Source: an uncultured Oscillospiraceae bacterium (lineage in GTDB: Bacteria > Bacillota > Clostridia > Oscillospirales > Acutalibacteraceae). From it: 37,347 nucleotides of DNA. The first letter of the stretch is position 1. Each line of letters starts with the position of its first letter. Made by a program: the position numbers and the translations under genes. The notes below the pieces were generated by a model. The model saw only the letters and a list, made by a program, of their open reading frames with translations. It did not search any database and was not told the origin of the DNA. Shown one piece after another: positions 13,605-22,380 of the stretch. The stretch covers positions 1 through 37,347 of the forward strand of contig UQWL01000021.1 in NCBI GenBank assembly GCA_900544715.1. Reading direction: 5' to 3'.

Positions 13605-14339
13605 TTAAATCACGATTCCGCCGTTTACGGCGAGTACTTGCCCGGTGATAAAAGATGCTTTGCTGGATGCAAGGAAAACGATTGCTTCAGCGGCCTCCCG
13701 CGCTGTGCCAATCCGGCAAAGCGGCGTTTCCTCACATAAGATCTCCCGTGTCTCCTGCGTGAGTGTGGCGTTCATATCCGTATCAATCACGCCGGGAGAA
13801 ACGCAGTTGACGGTGATGCCGCTCGGCCCCAGCTCCTTTGCGAGCGCCTTGGTCATCCCAATGACTGCCGCCTTGGCCGCCGAATAGTGCACTTCGCACG
13901 ATGCGCCAACCTCGCCCCACATGGAGGATACGGTGATCACGCGGCCCGCCTTCTGATCAATCATATGGGGCAGGGCAGCCTGGCAGCAATGGAACAGGCC
14001 GTCCACATGCACGGCGAACATTTGGCGCCAATCCTCCACTGTGAGATCGGTGAACAGCTTCTGCTGCGCAATGCCCGCGCTGTGCACGAGGATGTCCACG
14101 CCGCCGAAGGCTTGTTCTATTTTATGCACCATGGCAAAAACCTGTGCCCGATCGGCAACGTCGGCCTGGAAGGCAGCGGCGTCCGCCCCCTCTCGGCGCA
14201 GGAGCCGGACGAGCTCTTCCGCCTTCTCCTTTTGCACGCGGTAGTTTATGGCGATGCGCATGCCCTGCCGGGCGAGCAGCAGGGCGGTTTCCCGCCCGAT
14301 GCCGCGGGAAGCGCCGGTAATCAATACAGTCTGCATCAT
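13605..14339 (-). CDS. SDR family oxidoreductase (FabG-like)
   Basis: A classical short-chain dehydrogenase/reductase of 244 residues with an NAD(P) motif TGASRGIG at the N-terminus and NSAG-equivalent VHSAG. The catalytic serine is in VITVSS and the catalytic tyrosine and lysine in YSAAKAA, with PGVIDTDM after the active site and GQVLAVNGG at the end. The start is taken at the ATG at 14339, where GGAGGAGGG lies 4 nt upstream; longer frames would contain that site. The sequence resembles FabG and the YmfI-type reductases of Firmicutes, so the substrate is uncertain. It shares a promoter with a broken small gene upstream and with the DUF5662 gene downstream. Confidence 0.9.
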   Translation of the reverse strand: MMQTVLITGASRGIGRETALLLARQGMRIAINYRVQKEKAEELVRLLRREGADAAAFQADVADRAQVFAMVHKIEQAFGGVDILVHSAGIAQQKLFTDLTVEDWRQMFAVHVDGLFHCCQAALPHMIDQKAGRVITVSSMWGEVGASCEVHYSAAKAAVIGMTKALAKELGPSGITVNCVSPGVIDTDMNATLTQETREILCEETPLCRIGTAREAAEAIVFLASSKASFITGQVLAVNGGIVI

Positions 14340-14401
14340 GAATCCCTCCTCCTGCAAGTGTATGGCTTGTGACTGCTCCGTTTTAAGGCGCATGTGAAGG
14401 C

Positions 14402-14579
14402 TTACAGCCGGTACGGAAGCAGCGCGCTGATTGTCGTAACCGAGCCGTCTTCCATCAGCACCTCGCGCAGATGGTTATCGTCATGCACCACGTTGATCAA
14501 TTCCCGGCAGCCTCCATCCGGGCAATCTGCCGCTCGTGGAGACCCTTTTGGCGCAGGCCAGCAGTTCATTAAAATCCAT
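14402..14579 (-). pseudogene. small gene broken by two apparent frameshifts
   Basis: An ATG at 14579 with GGGAGA upstream starts MDFNELLACAKR. This frame closes early. A second frame continues with KGLHERQIARMEAAG and a third with ELINVVHDDNHLREVL, ending ISALLPYRL at 14402. Joined together they give a coherent protein of about 60 residues that begins with a helical segment. Two shifts are needed, one near the AAAAGGG run (about 14542-14550) and one near GCCGGGAA (about 14502-14508). Both sites are short homopolymers, so either decay or sequencing error could explain them. It lies between a promoter and the SDR gene, in operon orientation. I do not recognise the product. Confidence 0.5.
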
Positions 14580-14655
14580 GCCGGATCTCCCTTTTCTATC
14601 GTGCTTTCTGTTGCCCGTGTAACTCGGTAAAAGCTCTGCTGAAAGGTTATTTTTA

Positions 14656-14684
14656 ATCATATCGTTTCCGCTATATGAAGTCAA
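14656..14684 (-). promoter_or_regulatory. promoter of the broken gene-SDR-DUF5662 operon
   Basis: Minus-strand TTGACT (14679-14684) and TATGAT (14656-14661) have a 17-bp spacer, 77 nt upstream of the small gene's ATG. Confidence 0.65.
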
Positions 14685-14750
14685 ATGGAATTTGGATTTG
14701 CGTCGAATTAGATAATTTCATATCCAAGCCTAAAAAATCATTTATATGAA

Positions 14751-14779
14751 TTGACTGAAAACGAAAAAGAAGATATAAT
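14751..14779 (+). promoter_or_regulatory. promoter of the sugar symporter gene
   Basis: TTGACT (14751-14756) and TATAAT (14774-14779) have a 17-bp spacer. The leader to the ATG is about 65 nt. Confidence 0.8.
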
Positions 14780-14850
14780 ACAAACGCGAGTGAACCTTGA
14801 TATGGTAAGGGCATTTGATTGTACTATATCAATGCATCAAAAGGAAGGGA

Positions 14851-16377
14851 ATGGTTTTAGGAATGAAACAACAGCGCAGCCCCAATACTTACACGCCGAA
14901 GGAGCGCAATCTGTACCTGACCGGTCTGCTTGGGCAGAACATGATTTACAACATTATCGGCACAGGCCTTGTGTTCTATTTCCAGAGTGTCCTGTTTATC
15001 CCGGCAATGGCGACCGGCGTTATTTTCGCAGTCGCCCGCGTCTGGGATGCGATCAACGACCCAATGATGGGCACGATCGTCGATCGGACAAATACGAAGT
15101 GGGGCAAATGCAGGCCCTATCTCATTTTTGTGCCTGCGGCGGTATGCGTGATTACGATCCTCTGCTTCTGCAACGGAATCTATGGTTCGCAGAATAGCAG
15201 CACAGTCAATGGCCTGATTATTGCATGGGCAGGTGTGTCCTACATTCTCTGGGGTATGACCTATACGGTAGGCGACATCCCGTTGTGGGGCATCACGGCC
15301 CGTATGACGGATGATGAGAACGATCGGGCAAGCCTGCTTTCCCTTGCACGTATCGCCGGAGGTGTGGGCGGCATTGTGCTGGCGATTATCGTCCCGCTAT
15401 CTCAGGCGGTGGGAAACAGCTTAACGAAAAGTCAGGGCTTGTCCACGCAAAAAGGGCAGCAATTCGGCTTCATCATCGTAGCGGTGATTCTTTCAGTGAT
15501 CGGCTGTGGATTGTTTCAGCTTTCGAGCTTCGCCAAGGAGCGCGTAAAATCATCTGACGAACACTATACGATCAAAGAGAACTTTCAGCTTATGTGGCGT
15601 AACCGCCCTTTCCGTCAAATCATGATTTCCAGCATTCTGCGCGCGCCAATTATGCTGCTGATGATGGTTGCGATGACGCTGCTTTCCTACTATTATGGTG
15701 ACTATAATCAGAAGAGTTATGTCGTCTATATGATCGTCCTTGGCGGCGGTATTTTCGGCGGCCAATTTATCGCAATGGCATTTGCGCCGATGCTGGTGAA
15801 AAAGTTTGAGAAGAAAAAGGTTTATAATATCAGCAGTATCGCGAGCGGAATCGCTTTCGCACTTATTTTTGTAGTATATAAACTTGCTCCCAATCAGCTT
15901 GACCAGCCGGTATGGCTTGCAATCTGCTGCGTTGTGTTCACGGTCGCGGCGGCAGGCATGGGAATTGTAAATGTGTATCAATCCGTTATGATCGCGGATA
16001 CGATTGACTATGAGGAATATGAGCACGGCATTCGCCCGGATGGTGTTTTCTTCGCCGGGCAGTCCTTCTGCACAAAGCTGAACTCTGGCATTGCGGCGCT
16101 GATCCAGGGTATCGTGTATTCCGTCGTTGGCTTCTCCGGCGAAGGCGTGGAGAAGGTAAACGCGATGTTGGAAGCTGGGGCGAGCTTCAAAGCAGACCCG
16201 GCCTTCGAACCCTACCGCATGGCAATGTTCTTCCTGTGCTCCATTCCGCCTGCCATTGGCATGCTGCTCTCCGTGCTGCCGATGCTCCACTATGATCTAC
16301 CGGATAAAAAGCATGCAACGGTGCTTGAGACGCTGCGTATCCGCCGCCAAGAGAAGGCGGAAAAGGAAGCAAAGTAA
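14851..16377 (+). CDS. GPH family sugar:cation symporter (MelB-like)
   Basis: A 508-residue major facilitator protein of the glycoside-pentoside-hexuronide:cation symporter family, with about 12 membrane segments. The family signature ARVWDAINDPMMGTIVDRT, followed by WGKCRPYL, is present near residues 60-90. YEEYEHGIRPDGVFFAGQSFCTKL, also typical of the family, lies in the C-terminal half. The start is the ATG at 14851 with AAGGA 5 nt upstream; the frame is open further upstream but without a ribosome site. Uptake of a galactoside or similar sugar with Na+ or H+ is likely, because aldose 1-epimerase follows. The two genes are 96 nt apart and the second has its own promoter. Confidence 0.92.
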   Translation: MVLGMKQQRSPNTYTPKERNLYLTGLLGQNMIYNIIGTGLVFYFQSVLFIPAMATGVIFAVARVWDAINDPMMGTIVDRTNTKWGKCRPYLIFVPAAVCVITILCFCNGIYGSQNSSTVNGLIIAWAGVSYILWGMTYTVGDIPLWGITARMTDDENDRASLLSLARIAGGVGGIVLAIIVPLSQAVGNSLTKSQGLSTQKGQQFGFIIVAVILSVIGCGLFQLSSFAKERVKSSDEHYTIKENFQLMWRNRPFRQIMISSILRAPIMLLMMVAMTLLSYYYGDYNQKSYVVYMIVLGGGIFGGQFIAMAFAPMLVKKFEKKKVYNISSIASGIAFALIFVVYKLAPNQLDQPVWLAICCVVFTVAAAGMGIVNVYQSVMIADTIDYEEYEHGIRPDGVFFAGQSFCTKLNSGIAALIQGIVYSVVGFSGEGVEKVNAMLEAGASFKADPAFEPYRMAMFFLCSIPPAIGMLLSVLPMLHYDLPDKKHATVLETLRIRRQEKAEKEAK

Positions 16378-16405
16378 AAAATAGCTGTTCATCGTTTGCC
16401 AATGG

Positions 16406-16435
16406 TTGACAATGGAGAAGGCCTTCCTCTATAAT
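16406..16435 (+). promoter_or_regulatory. promoter of galM
   Basis: TTGACA (16406-16411) and TATAAT (16430-16435), both exact, have an 18-bp spacer, 38 nt upstream of the ATG. The gene may also be read from the upstream promoter, since no terminator intervenes. Confidence 0.7.
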
Positions 16436-16473
16436 CAAGCAGGAGCCCAATTTATGATAAGGGAGCATCTGCA

Positions 16474-17526
16474 ATGAGCATTACAAAAAACTTTTTTGGC
16501 GCCTTGCCCGATGGCAAACCGATAGACTGCTATATAATAGAAAACCAGAAAGGTATGCGTGCCGAAATCCTAACCTATGGCGGCACGCTCAACAAGCTGT
16601 ACGTGCCGGATCAAAACGGCATGTTGGCAGATGTGCTGATCGGCTTCGATACCTTGGAAGGGCATTTGAACTATTCTGATTATCAGGGTATGCTGGTTGG
16701 GCGCTATGCCAACCGCATTGCGGACGGGGCCTTTGTGCTCAACGGCGAAGAATACCATGTGACGAAAAATGAAAACGACATCACCTGCCTGCATGGCGGC
16801 GGTGAATTTTCACATGCTGTGTGGGATGCTGAGCCTTTGGGGGAGGATGCGCTGCGCCTGAGCTATGAAAGCCCGGAGGGTGCGCAGGGCTTCCCCGGAA
16901 AGGTAACGGCCCGCGTGGTGTATACCCTGACGCAGGAGAACGCGCTGCGCATCGATTATTATGCCGTATCCGATCAGGATACGATCCTCAATTTGACCAA
17001 CCATGCCTATTTTAACCTCGGCGGCTATGATGCGGGCCAGATCACCGGCCATATTCTACGGCTGAATGCAAGCCAGTTTACACCCACGGATGCGCGTGAT
17101 ATCCCCACCGGTGAATTGCGCGATGTGGAGGGGACGCCGTTCGACTTCCGCGAGCCCAAGGCGATTGGGGATGGAATCGATTCGGAGTATGCCCCTATTG
17201 CCTCCTGCAAGGGCTATGACCATAATTTTTGCATCGACCATTGGGATGGATCGTTGCGCGAGGCGGCAGAGGTGTATGAGCCCCAGAGCGGGCGCGTCAT
17301 GCGCGTGCTGACCGACCTGCCTGGCGTGCAGCTCTATACGGGCAACTTCCTCGCCGGGCATCCCGGCAAGGGCGGAAAGCCTGTTGCATGCCGAACAGGC
17401 TTCTGCCTGGAAACGCAGTATTACCCTGACACGCCGAACCAGCCGGACTTTCCTTCCTGTGTGTTCCGGGCGGGCGAGGCCTTCCAGAGCACCACGGAGT
17501 TTCAGTTTTCTGTGCGTGGGTCGTAA
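16474..17526 (+). CDS. galM: aldose 1-epimerase (mutarotase)
   Basis: A 350-residue galactose mutarotase that interconverts alpha and beta anomers of aldoses in the cytoplasm, the first step of the Leloir pathway. Family motifs are intact: YGGTLNKLYVPD near the start, GRYANRIADG (about 76-85), CLHGGGE (first active-site His), TNHAYFNLGG (about 174-183, catalytic His), GYDHNF, and the catalytic Glu in CLETQYYPDTPN near residue 310. AAGGGAG is upstream of the ATG. It follows the GPH symporter, which supports a role in catabolism of galactose-containing sugars. The other Leloir genes are not in the window. A hairpin terminator lies about 130 nt downstream. Confidence 0.96.
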   Translation: MSITKNFFGALPDGKPIDCYIIENQKGMRAEILTYGGTLNKLYVPDQNGMLADVLIGFDTLEGHLNYSDYQGMLVGRYANRIADGAFVLNGEEYHVTKNENDITCLHGGGEFSHAVWDAEPLGEDALRLSYESPEGAQGFPGKVTARVVYTLTQENALRIDYYAVSDQDTILNLTNHAYFNLGGYDAGQITGHILRLNASQFTPTDARDIPTGELRDVEGTPFDFREPKAIGDGIDSEYAPIASCKGYDHNFCIDHWDGSLREAAEVYEPQSGRVMRVLTDLPGVQLYTGNFLAGHPGKGGKPVACRTGFCLETQYYPDTPNQPDFPSCVFRAGEAFQSTTEFQFSVRGS

Positions 17527-17658
17527 AATGCGTGCATCCAACAGGCCGGGAGGCGTTGGCAAACACGCCGTTCGAAATGGAAACGTGAAAACTTGTGGCT
17601 TTTGGCATGTTTGATCTTACAAATGTGCCTTGTAAGAGGCAAAAACGGATTTTTGAAA

Positions 17659-17701
17659 GAGGCCGTTGCAAATGCACAGCATTTTGCAGCAGCCTCTTTT
17701 T
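17659..17701 (+). terminator. terminator after galM
   Basis: A long imperfect hairpin has GAGGC (17659-17663) pairing with GCCTC (17692-17696) and an inner TGCAAATG/CATTTTGCA stem. TTTTT follows. A smaller hairpin, TCTTACAA/TTGTAAGA, lies at 17615-17637. Confidence 0.6.
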
Positions 17702-17750
17702 GTGCTTTTGCCAAAAAAAGAATGCAAAAATGAAATATTACATAAACTGC

Positions 17751-17813
17751 TTGCAAAAAATCCTTGGAAATGGTAAAATTTTAATAACATAGCTGCGATT
17801 TATGCAGCTTTTA
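17751..17813 (+). promoter_or_regulatory. promoter and leader hairpin of the pyrophosphatase gene
   Basis: TTGCAA (17751-17756) and TAAAAT (17774-17779) have a 17-bp spacer. Just after the expected start, AGCTGC (17791-17796) pairs with GCAGCT (17804-17809) and is followed by TTTTATTTG. This could be a 5' stabilising stem or a weak attenuator. Confidence 0.5.
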
Positions 17814-17865
17814 TTTGTTCGGAAACCAAATGGAACCCCATCAAAAACAAACAGGAGGGTCCTCT

Positions 17866-19872
17866 ATGAACATTTTTCTCATCCTTGCCCTTGCGGCAGG
17901 GGCCGTTGCGCTCCTTTACGCGCTGCTGCTCGCGCTGAAAATTGGCAGAGCTGATGCGGGCACCGCGCGCATGAAGGAGATTGCGGCTTCGATCCACCAG
18001 GGCGCAAACGCGTTTCTTTTTTCTGAGTATAAGGTGCTGGTCATCTTTGCCGCCGTGCTGTTCCTGCTCATCGGCTTTGGCCTTGGCAATTGGGTGACCG
18101 CCGTCTGCTTTATCGTGGGCGCGCTGTTTTCCACCCTGGCCGGTTATTTTGGCATGAACGTGGCAACAAAGGCCAATGTGCGCACCGCGAACGCGGCGAA
18201 AGAGGGCGGCATGAACAAAGCGCTTTCCATCGCCTTCTCCGGCGGCGCGGTGATGGGGATGTCTGTGGTCGGCCTCGGCCTGTTGGGCATCACTGCGATT
18301 TATCTGTTTACAAAGGATGTCAGTGTGCTCACCGGCTTCAGCCTTGGCGCCTCCTCTATTGCGCTGTTTGCGCGCGTCGGCGGCGGTATTTATACCAAAG
18401 CGGCGGATGTGGGCGCAGACCTGGTCGGCAAGGTGGAAGCCGGGATTCCGGAGGATGACCCGCGCAACCCCGCTGTGATTGCGGATAATGTGGGCGATAA
18501 TGTCGGCGACGTTGCGGGCATGGGGGCGGATTTGTTCGAATCCTATGTCGGCTCCATCATCTCCGCCATCACGCTGGGTGTGATCGCTTTTACGGCAAAG
18601 GAAGGGTTTTCCGAAGGCGCGCTGTTCCCCATCTTCCTCTCCGGCATCGGGATTATCGCTTCGATTATCGCCACCTTCTGTGTGCGCTGCAAGGATGGCA
18701 GCAACCCGCACAAGGCGCTGAAGGTGAGCACTTATGTCTCCTCCCTTCTGGTGCTGATCGGCGCAGGCGTGATGAGCCAATACTTTTTCCATGATTTCAA
18801 GGCTTTTTGGGCCGTGTTTGCCGGGCTCGTGGTCGGCCTGATTATCGGGCAGGTGACGGAGGTGTTCACCTCCGGCGATTACCGCTTCGTCAAGGAGATT
18901 GCAAAACAGTCTCAAACCGGCTCTGCGACGACGATCATCAGCGGCCTCGCGGTCGGCATGAAGTCCACGGCAATTCCGGTGCTGATTATCGCAATCGGGA
19001 TTCTGGTCGCCTATAAATTCTCTGGCCTGTATGGCATTGCGCTCGCCGCGGTGGGCATGCTGTCCACCACCGGCATTACCGTAGCGGTGGATGCTTACGG
19101 CCCGATCGCGGATAACGCGGGCGGCATCGCCGAGATGGCGGAGCTCGATGAGAGCGTGCGCGGCATTACGGATAAACTCGATGCGGTGGGCAATACGACG
19201 GCCGCCATCGGAAAGGGTTTTGCCATCGGCTCCGCCGCGCTCACGGCGCTTGCGCTCTTTGCCTCCTACGCGGAGGCAGTCGGCATCACGAGCGGCATCA
19301 GCATTTTGAGCCCCGCCGTGATCTGCGGCCTATTCATCGGCGGCATGCTGCCGTTCCTATTCTCCGCAATGACGATGGAATCCGTCGGCAAGGCGGCAAA
19401 CCAGATGATCGAAGAAGTGCGCCGCCAGTTCAAATCGATCCCCGGTCTGATGGAGGGCACCGGAAAGCCGGATTATAAGCGCTGTGTAGAGATTTCCACC
19501 AAGGCCGCTCTGCGGGAAATGCTGATTCCCGGCGTGATGGCGGTGCTCTCCCCGCTGGTGGTCGGCTTGCTGCTCGGCCCGCAGGCGCTCGGCGGATTGC
19601 TCGCCGGCGCGTTGGTCACGGGTGTGATGATGGCAATCTTTATGTCCAACGCGGGCGGCGCTTGGGATAACGCCAAGAAATATATTGAAGAGGGCGCAAA
19701 CGGCGGCAAGGGCAGTGAAGCGCATAAAGCGGCGGTCGTAGGCGATACGGTTGGCGACCCGTTTAAGGATACTTCCGGCCCGTCGATCAACATCCTCATC
19801 AAGCTCATGACGATTATCTCCCTTGTTTTTGCCCCCCTGATCGCTCAGGTCGGCGGGTTGATCCATCTGTAA
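17866..19872 (+). CDS. hppA: K+-dependent membrane-bound pyrophosphatase (Na+ or H+ pump)
   Basis: A 668-residue integral membrane pyrophosphatase that couples hydrolysis of PPi to Na+ and/or H+ export, with about 16 membrane segments. The PPi/Mg2+ motif EDDPRNPAVIADNVGDNVGD lies near residue 195-214, followed by ADLFESY. The motif GNTTAAIGKG has alanine at the position that is lysine in K+-independent enzymes, so K+ dependence is expected. DNAKKYIE and the C-terminal GDTVGDPFKDTSGPS motif are intact. The start is the ATG at 17866, with AGGAGGG 6 nt upstream. Whether it pumps Na+ or H+ cannot be settled here. It is monocistronic, between its own promoter and a perfect terminator. Confidence 0.95.
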   Translation: MNIFLILALAAGAVALLYALLLALKIGRADAGTARMKEIAASIHQGANAFLFSEYKVLVIFAAVLFLLIGFGLGNWVTAVCFIVGALFSTLAGYFGMNVATKANVRTANAAKEGGMNKALSIAFSGGAVMGMSVVGLGLLGITAIYLFTKDVSVLTGFSLGASSIALFARVGGGIYTKAADVGADLVGKVEAGIPEDDPRNPAVIADNVGDNVGDVAGMGADLFESYVGSIISAITLGVIAFTAKEGFSEGALFPIFLSGIGIIASIIATFCVRCKDGSNPHKALKVSTYVSSLLVLIGAGVMSQYFFHDFKAFWAVFAGLVVGLIIGQVTEVFTSGDYRFVKEIAKQSQTGSATTIISGLAVGMKSTAIPVLIIAIGILVAYKFSGLYGIALAAVGMLSTTGITVAVDAYGPIADNAGGIAEMAELDESVRGITDKLDAVGNTTAAIGKGFAIGSAALTALALFASYAEAVGITSGISILSPAVICGLFIGGMLPFLFSAMTMESVGKAANQMIEEVRRQFKSIPGLMEGTGKPDYKRCVEISTKAALREMLIPGVMAVLSPLVVGLLLGPQALGGLLAGALVTGVMMAIFMSNAGGAWDNAKKYIEEGANGGKGSEAHKAAVVGDTVGDPFKDTSGPSINILIKLMTIISLVFAPLIAQVGGLIHL

Positions 19873-19886
19873 TCCCAGTTGAATTG

Positions 19887-19918
19887 CGGCGGCGCGTTTT
19901 TTTGCGCCGCCGTTTTTT
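19887..19918 (+). terminator. hppA terminator
   Basis: CGGCGGCGC (19887-19895) pairs perfectly with GCGCCGCCG (19904-19912) and is followed by TTTTTT. Confidence 0.9.
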
Positions 19919-19996
19919 ATGCTGGAGGGATTTCACAACACGATTGATACGGCGAAGCAGATAAATGTTAAATAAGCGTAAATTCAAGGGGGGTTT

Positions 19997-20025
19997 ATTG
20001 ACTTTTTGCACAGATGCCGTTATGC
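19997..20025 (+). promoter_or_regulatory. promoter of the FHA-FtsW-PBP operon
   Basis: TTGACT (19997-20002) and TATGCT (20020-20025) have a 17-bp spacer. It lies downstream of the first in-frame ATG (19965), which supports the GTG start at 20085. Confidence 0.65.
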
Positions 20026-20084
20026 TTAATCATAAGTATCTCTATGTGAAGTCGGCAATTTGCCGGAGAAAGGAGGCGGCCCAG

Positions 20085-20972
20085 GTGGAGGAAGTGCTGG
20101 AAAAAGTGCTGCGATCCGGAATGGAGCTGCTTGTGGGAATCGGCCGATATGCGCTGCCTGTGCTCGCGTTCCTGATCGTGCTGCGCTGCCTGTTCTCCCT
20201 GCTGCGCAACCGCCCGCGGCCAGTCACGCTTGGCATTCTTGTCAACGGCGCGAATGGGGATGAATTCCCGCTGAACCACTGGGAAACCTCCATTGGTCGC
20301 AATAAAACCTGCGATATTTTTTTGGCTTATAATACGATCTCCCGCTTCCATGCGGTGCTATCCCGCCGCAAAGAGGGGTGGACGGTTTTCGACACCTACT
20401 CGAAAACCGGCGTTTATGTCAACGGAAAAGCAATCGAGCGGAAATCCCCGGTTTATGATGGCGACAGCATCATGATGGGCAATGTCGTGCTCTTTTTGCG
20501 CGCGCCGGACAGCCCTCCCCCGGCTGGTTGGCGGGAAGCGGCACAGGTGGCTGCGCAGCCGCAGCAGATTCCTCAGCCTGTTGAAATGCCGGTGGAGGAG
20601 GATGCTTCTGCGGAAGAGCCGGTTTTTGTGCCGCCTGCTGAGGTTGCTGCGCCGGTGTATGAGGATATCCGGTCCAACCGGATGCCGGTTTTAATGGCTG
20701 AGTCAACCGGGGAGGTATATGAGCTCTCCGGCGGGAGCTGCCTGATCGGTCGGTCGCCGGAGGCAGATTTTACGCTGCCTGTGCAGACGGTATCCGCCCG
20801 ACATGCCCGCCTGTCACAGTATGAGGATGGTTGGGTGATTGAAGATCTTGGCTCCAAAGCCGGGACAGTGGTAAACGGCAAGTCGATCGACGGGCCACAG
20901 ACGCTGTTTGATGGCGATCGAATTAATTTGGGCGGTGTAACGCTTCGCTTTTATGAGGATTATACAGGCTGA
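20085..20972 (+). CDS. membrane-anchored protein with two FHA domains
   Basis: A 295-residue protein with one membrane segment (about 23-41), a first FHA domain (about 48-140: G71-R72, S86-x2-H89, N113-G114), a Pro/Glu-rich linker (142-195) and a second FHA domain (about 200-290: G222-R223, S237-x2-H240, N264-G265). FHA domains bind phosphothreonine peptides, and the phosphate-contact residues look intact in both. The start is GTG with AGGAGG 8 nt upstream, consistent with the promoter position. It is the first gene of an operon with FtsW/RodA and a PBP, like the fhaB-rodA-pbpA order in Actinobacteria, so it probably links Ser/Thr kinase signalling to wall synthesis. No kinase is in the window. 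Confidence 0.9.
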   Translation: MEEVLEKVLRSGMELLVGIGRYALPVLAFLIVLRCLFSLLRNRPRPVTLGILVNGANGDEFPLNHWETSIGRNKTCDIFLAYNTISRFHAVLSRRKEGWTVFDTYSKTGVYVNGKAIERKSPVYDGDSIMMGNVVLFLRAPDSPPPAGWREAAQVAAQPQQIPQPVEMPVEEDASAEEPVFVPPAEVAAPVYEDIRSNRMPVLMAESTGEVYELSGGSCLIGRSPEADFTLPVQTVSARHARLSQYEDGWVIEDLGSKAGTVVNGKSIDGPQTLFDGDRINLGGVTLRFYEDYTG

Positions 20973-21010
20973 CAGTTCAACAGAAGGCATGTGAAAAAGG
21001 AGGGAGACCA

Positions 21011-22360
21011 TTGGCGAAGAAGAAAGCGGCGCAGCAAGCACAGAAGCCGGAGCGCCGGAAAGAAGCGAAAATTCGCAGGAAGCGCCCGGAAAGGCCGATG
21101 AGCTGGTTTATCGTCCTGCTGCTGATTACCATTTTTCAGGTGTGGTCTGCCATCCAGACGGTATTTGAGGAAGATGGAAGCCTGAATGCTGAGCTTGTCT
21201 CTATTTTTGGAATTTATATTGCGATTGAATGGCTGTATGTGATCCTGTTCCGCACCATTTTTAAAAAGAAGAGCTTTGAGCTTGAGCTGATCGCCTTTTT
21301 CCTTTCCGGGATTGGGCTGGTGATCTGTGCAAGTGTTTACCCCAATTTGGTCATGAAGCAATTTATTTCTGTGCTCTTAGGGCTCGCGCTGTTCATTGGG
21401 ATGGTTTGGTTTTTGGGGGATATCAGCCGGGTGGAGGCCTCGCGTGTGCCGATGGCCTGCGCGGCGCTGTTGCTGCTGGCGGTCAATCTGGTGCTCGCCA
21501 AAGCGACCAACGGCGCGCTCAACTGGCTGGATCTCGGCTTTGTGTCCATCCAGCCTTCAGAATTTGTGAAGCTCGCGTTTATCTTTGTGGGGGCTGCAAC
21601 CCTCGATAAGCTCCAGTCGACCAGGAGCCTGACAAAATATATCCTGTTTTCCTTCGCGTGCGTCGGGTTTCTGTTTTTGATGTATGACCTCGGCGCGGCG
21701 CTGATTTTCTTTGTCACATTCCTGATGATGGCGTTTATGCGCTCCGGCGATATCCGCACGCTGATTGCGGTGTGCCTGGTCGCGCTGGCCGGAGCCGCGT
21801 TTATTGTGATCTTTAAAGGGGATTATGTGGCGCAGCGGTTCGCCGCCTACCGCCATGTGTGGGAATACAGTGATGGAAAGGGCTTTCAGCAGACGCGCGT
21901 GCTCGTCTATATGGCGAGCGGCGGGCTGTTCGGCGTTGGTATCGGCGCCGGAAAACTGAAAAATGTGTTTGCAGCCACCACGGATTTGGTGTTCGGTGTT
22001 TTATGCGAGGAATGGGGGCTGCTGCTGGGCATCGTCGTGCTGCTCTGCTTTGTGGGGGTTACAGCCTATGCGGTGCAATGCGCGCCTGCCTGCCGCTCTT
22101 CGTTTTATGCGATTGCGGCCTGTGCCGCGGCGGGAATGATGTTGTTCCAGATCGCGCTGAATGTGTTTGGCATTACGGACCTTCTCCCGCTGACTGGCGT
22201 TACGCTGCCCTTTATCAGCCGCGGCGGATCAAGCATGATCTGCGTGTGGGGCCTCTTTGCCTTCATCAAAGCGGCGGATGTGCGGACATACCCCAAAATC
22301 AACCGTGCGCTGGATGCATCGTTCAGCAAACAGGGACAAGGGCTTCCGGCCACGTTCTAG
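21011..22360 (+). CDS. FtsW/RodA/SpoVE family glycan polymerase
   Basis: A 449-residue SEDS family protein, the peptidoglycan glycosyltransferase partner of class B penicillin-binding proteins. A basic N-terminal tail rich in Lys, Ala and Gln is followed by about 10 membrane segments. SEDS signatures include NWLDLGFVSIQPSEFVKL (about 168-185), the D-L-G-A motif in MYDLGAALIFF, and GITDLLPLTGVTLPFISRGGSS near the C-terminus. The start is TTG at 21011 with GGAGGG about 6 nt upstream. It begins 38 nt after the FHA gene and ends 20 nt before the PBP gene, so the three are co-transcribed. Whether it acts in elongation, division or sporulation cannot be read from sequence. Confidence 0.92.
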   Translation: MAKKKAAQQAQKPERRKEAKIRRKRPERPMSWFIVLLLITIFQVWSAIQTVFEEDGSLNAELVSIFGIYIAIEWLYVILFRTIFKKKSFELELIAFFLSGIGLVICASVYPNLVMKQFISVLLGLALFIGMVWFLGDISRVEASRVPMACAALLLLAVNLVLAKATNGALNWLDLGFVSIQPSEFVKLAFIFVGAATLDKLQSTRSLTKYILFSFACVGFLFLMYDLGAALIFFVTFLMMAFMRSGDIRTLIAVCLVALAGAAFIVIFKGDYVAQRFAAYRHVWEYSDGKGFQQTRVLVYMASGGLFGVGIGAGKLKNVFAATTDLVFGVLCEEWGLLLGIVVLLCFVGVTAYAVQCAPACRSSFYAIAACAAAGMMLFQIALNVFGITDLLPLTGVTLPFISRGGSSMICVWGLFAFIKAADVRTYPKINRALDASFSKQGQGLPATF

Positions 22361-22380
22361 GGAAAGGATGGGCGATTTGC

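Noticed and set aside
17800..18915. A 371-codon minus-strand frame opposite hppA.
   Set aside because: Composition artefact; the pyrophosphatase on the other strand is certain.
19965..20084. Upstream ATG start for the FHA protein.
   Set aside because: It precedes the promoter at 19997-20025; the GTG at 20085 has AGGAGG at proper spacing.
22003..22380. Upstream extension of the PBP frame into ftsW.
   Set aside because: It would overlap ftsW by more than 350 nt. The signal anchor and spacing support the ATG at 22381.
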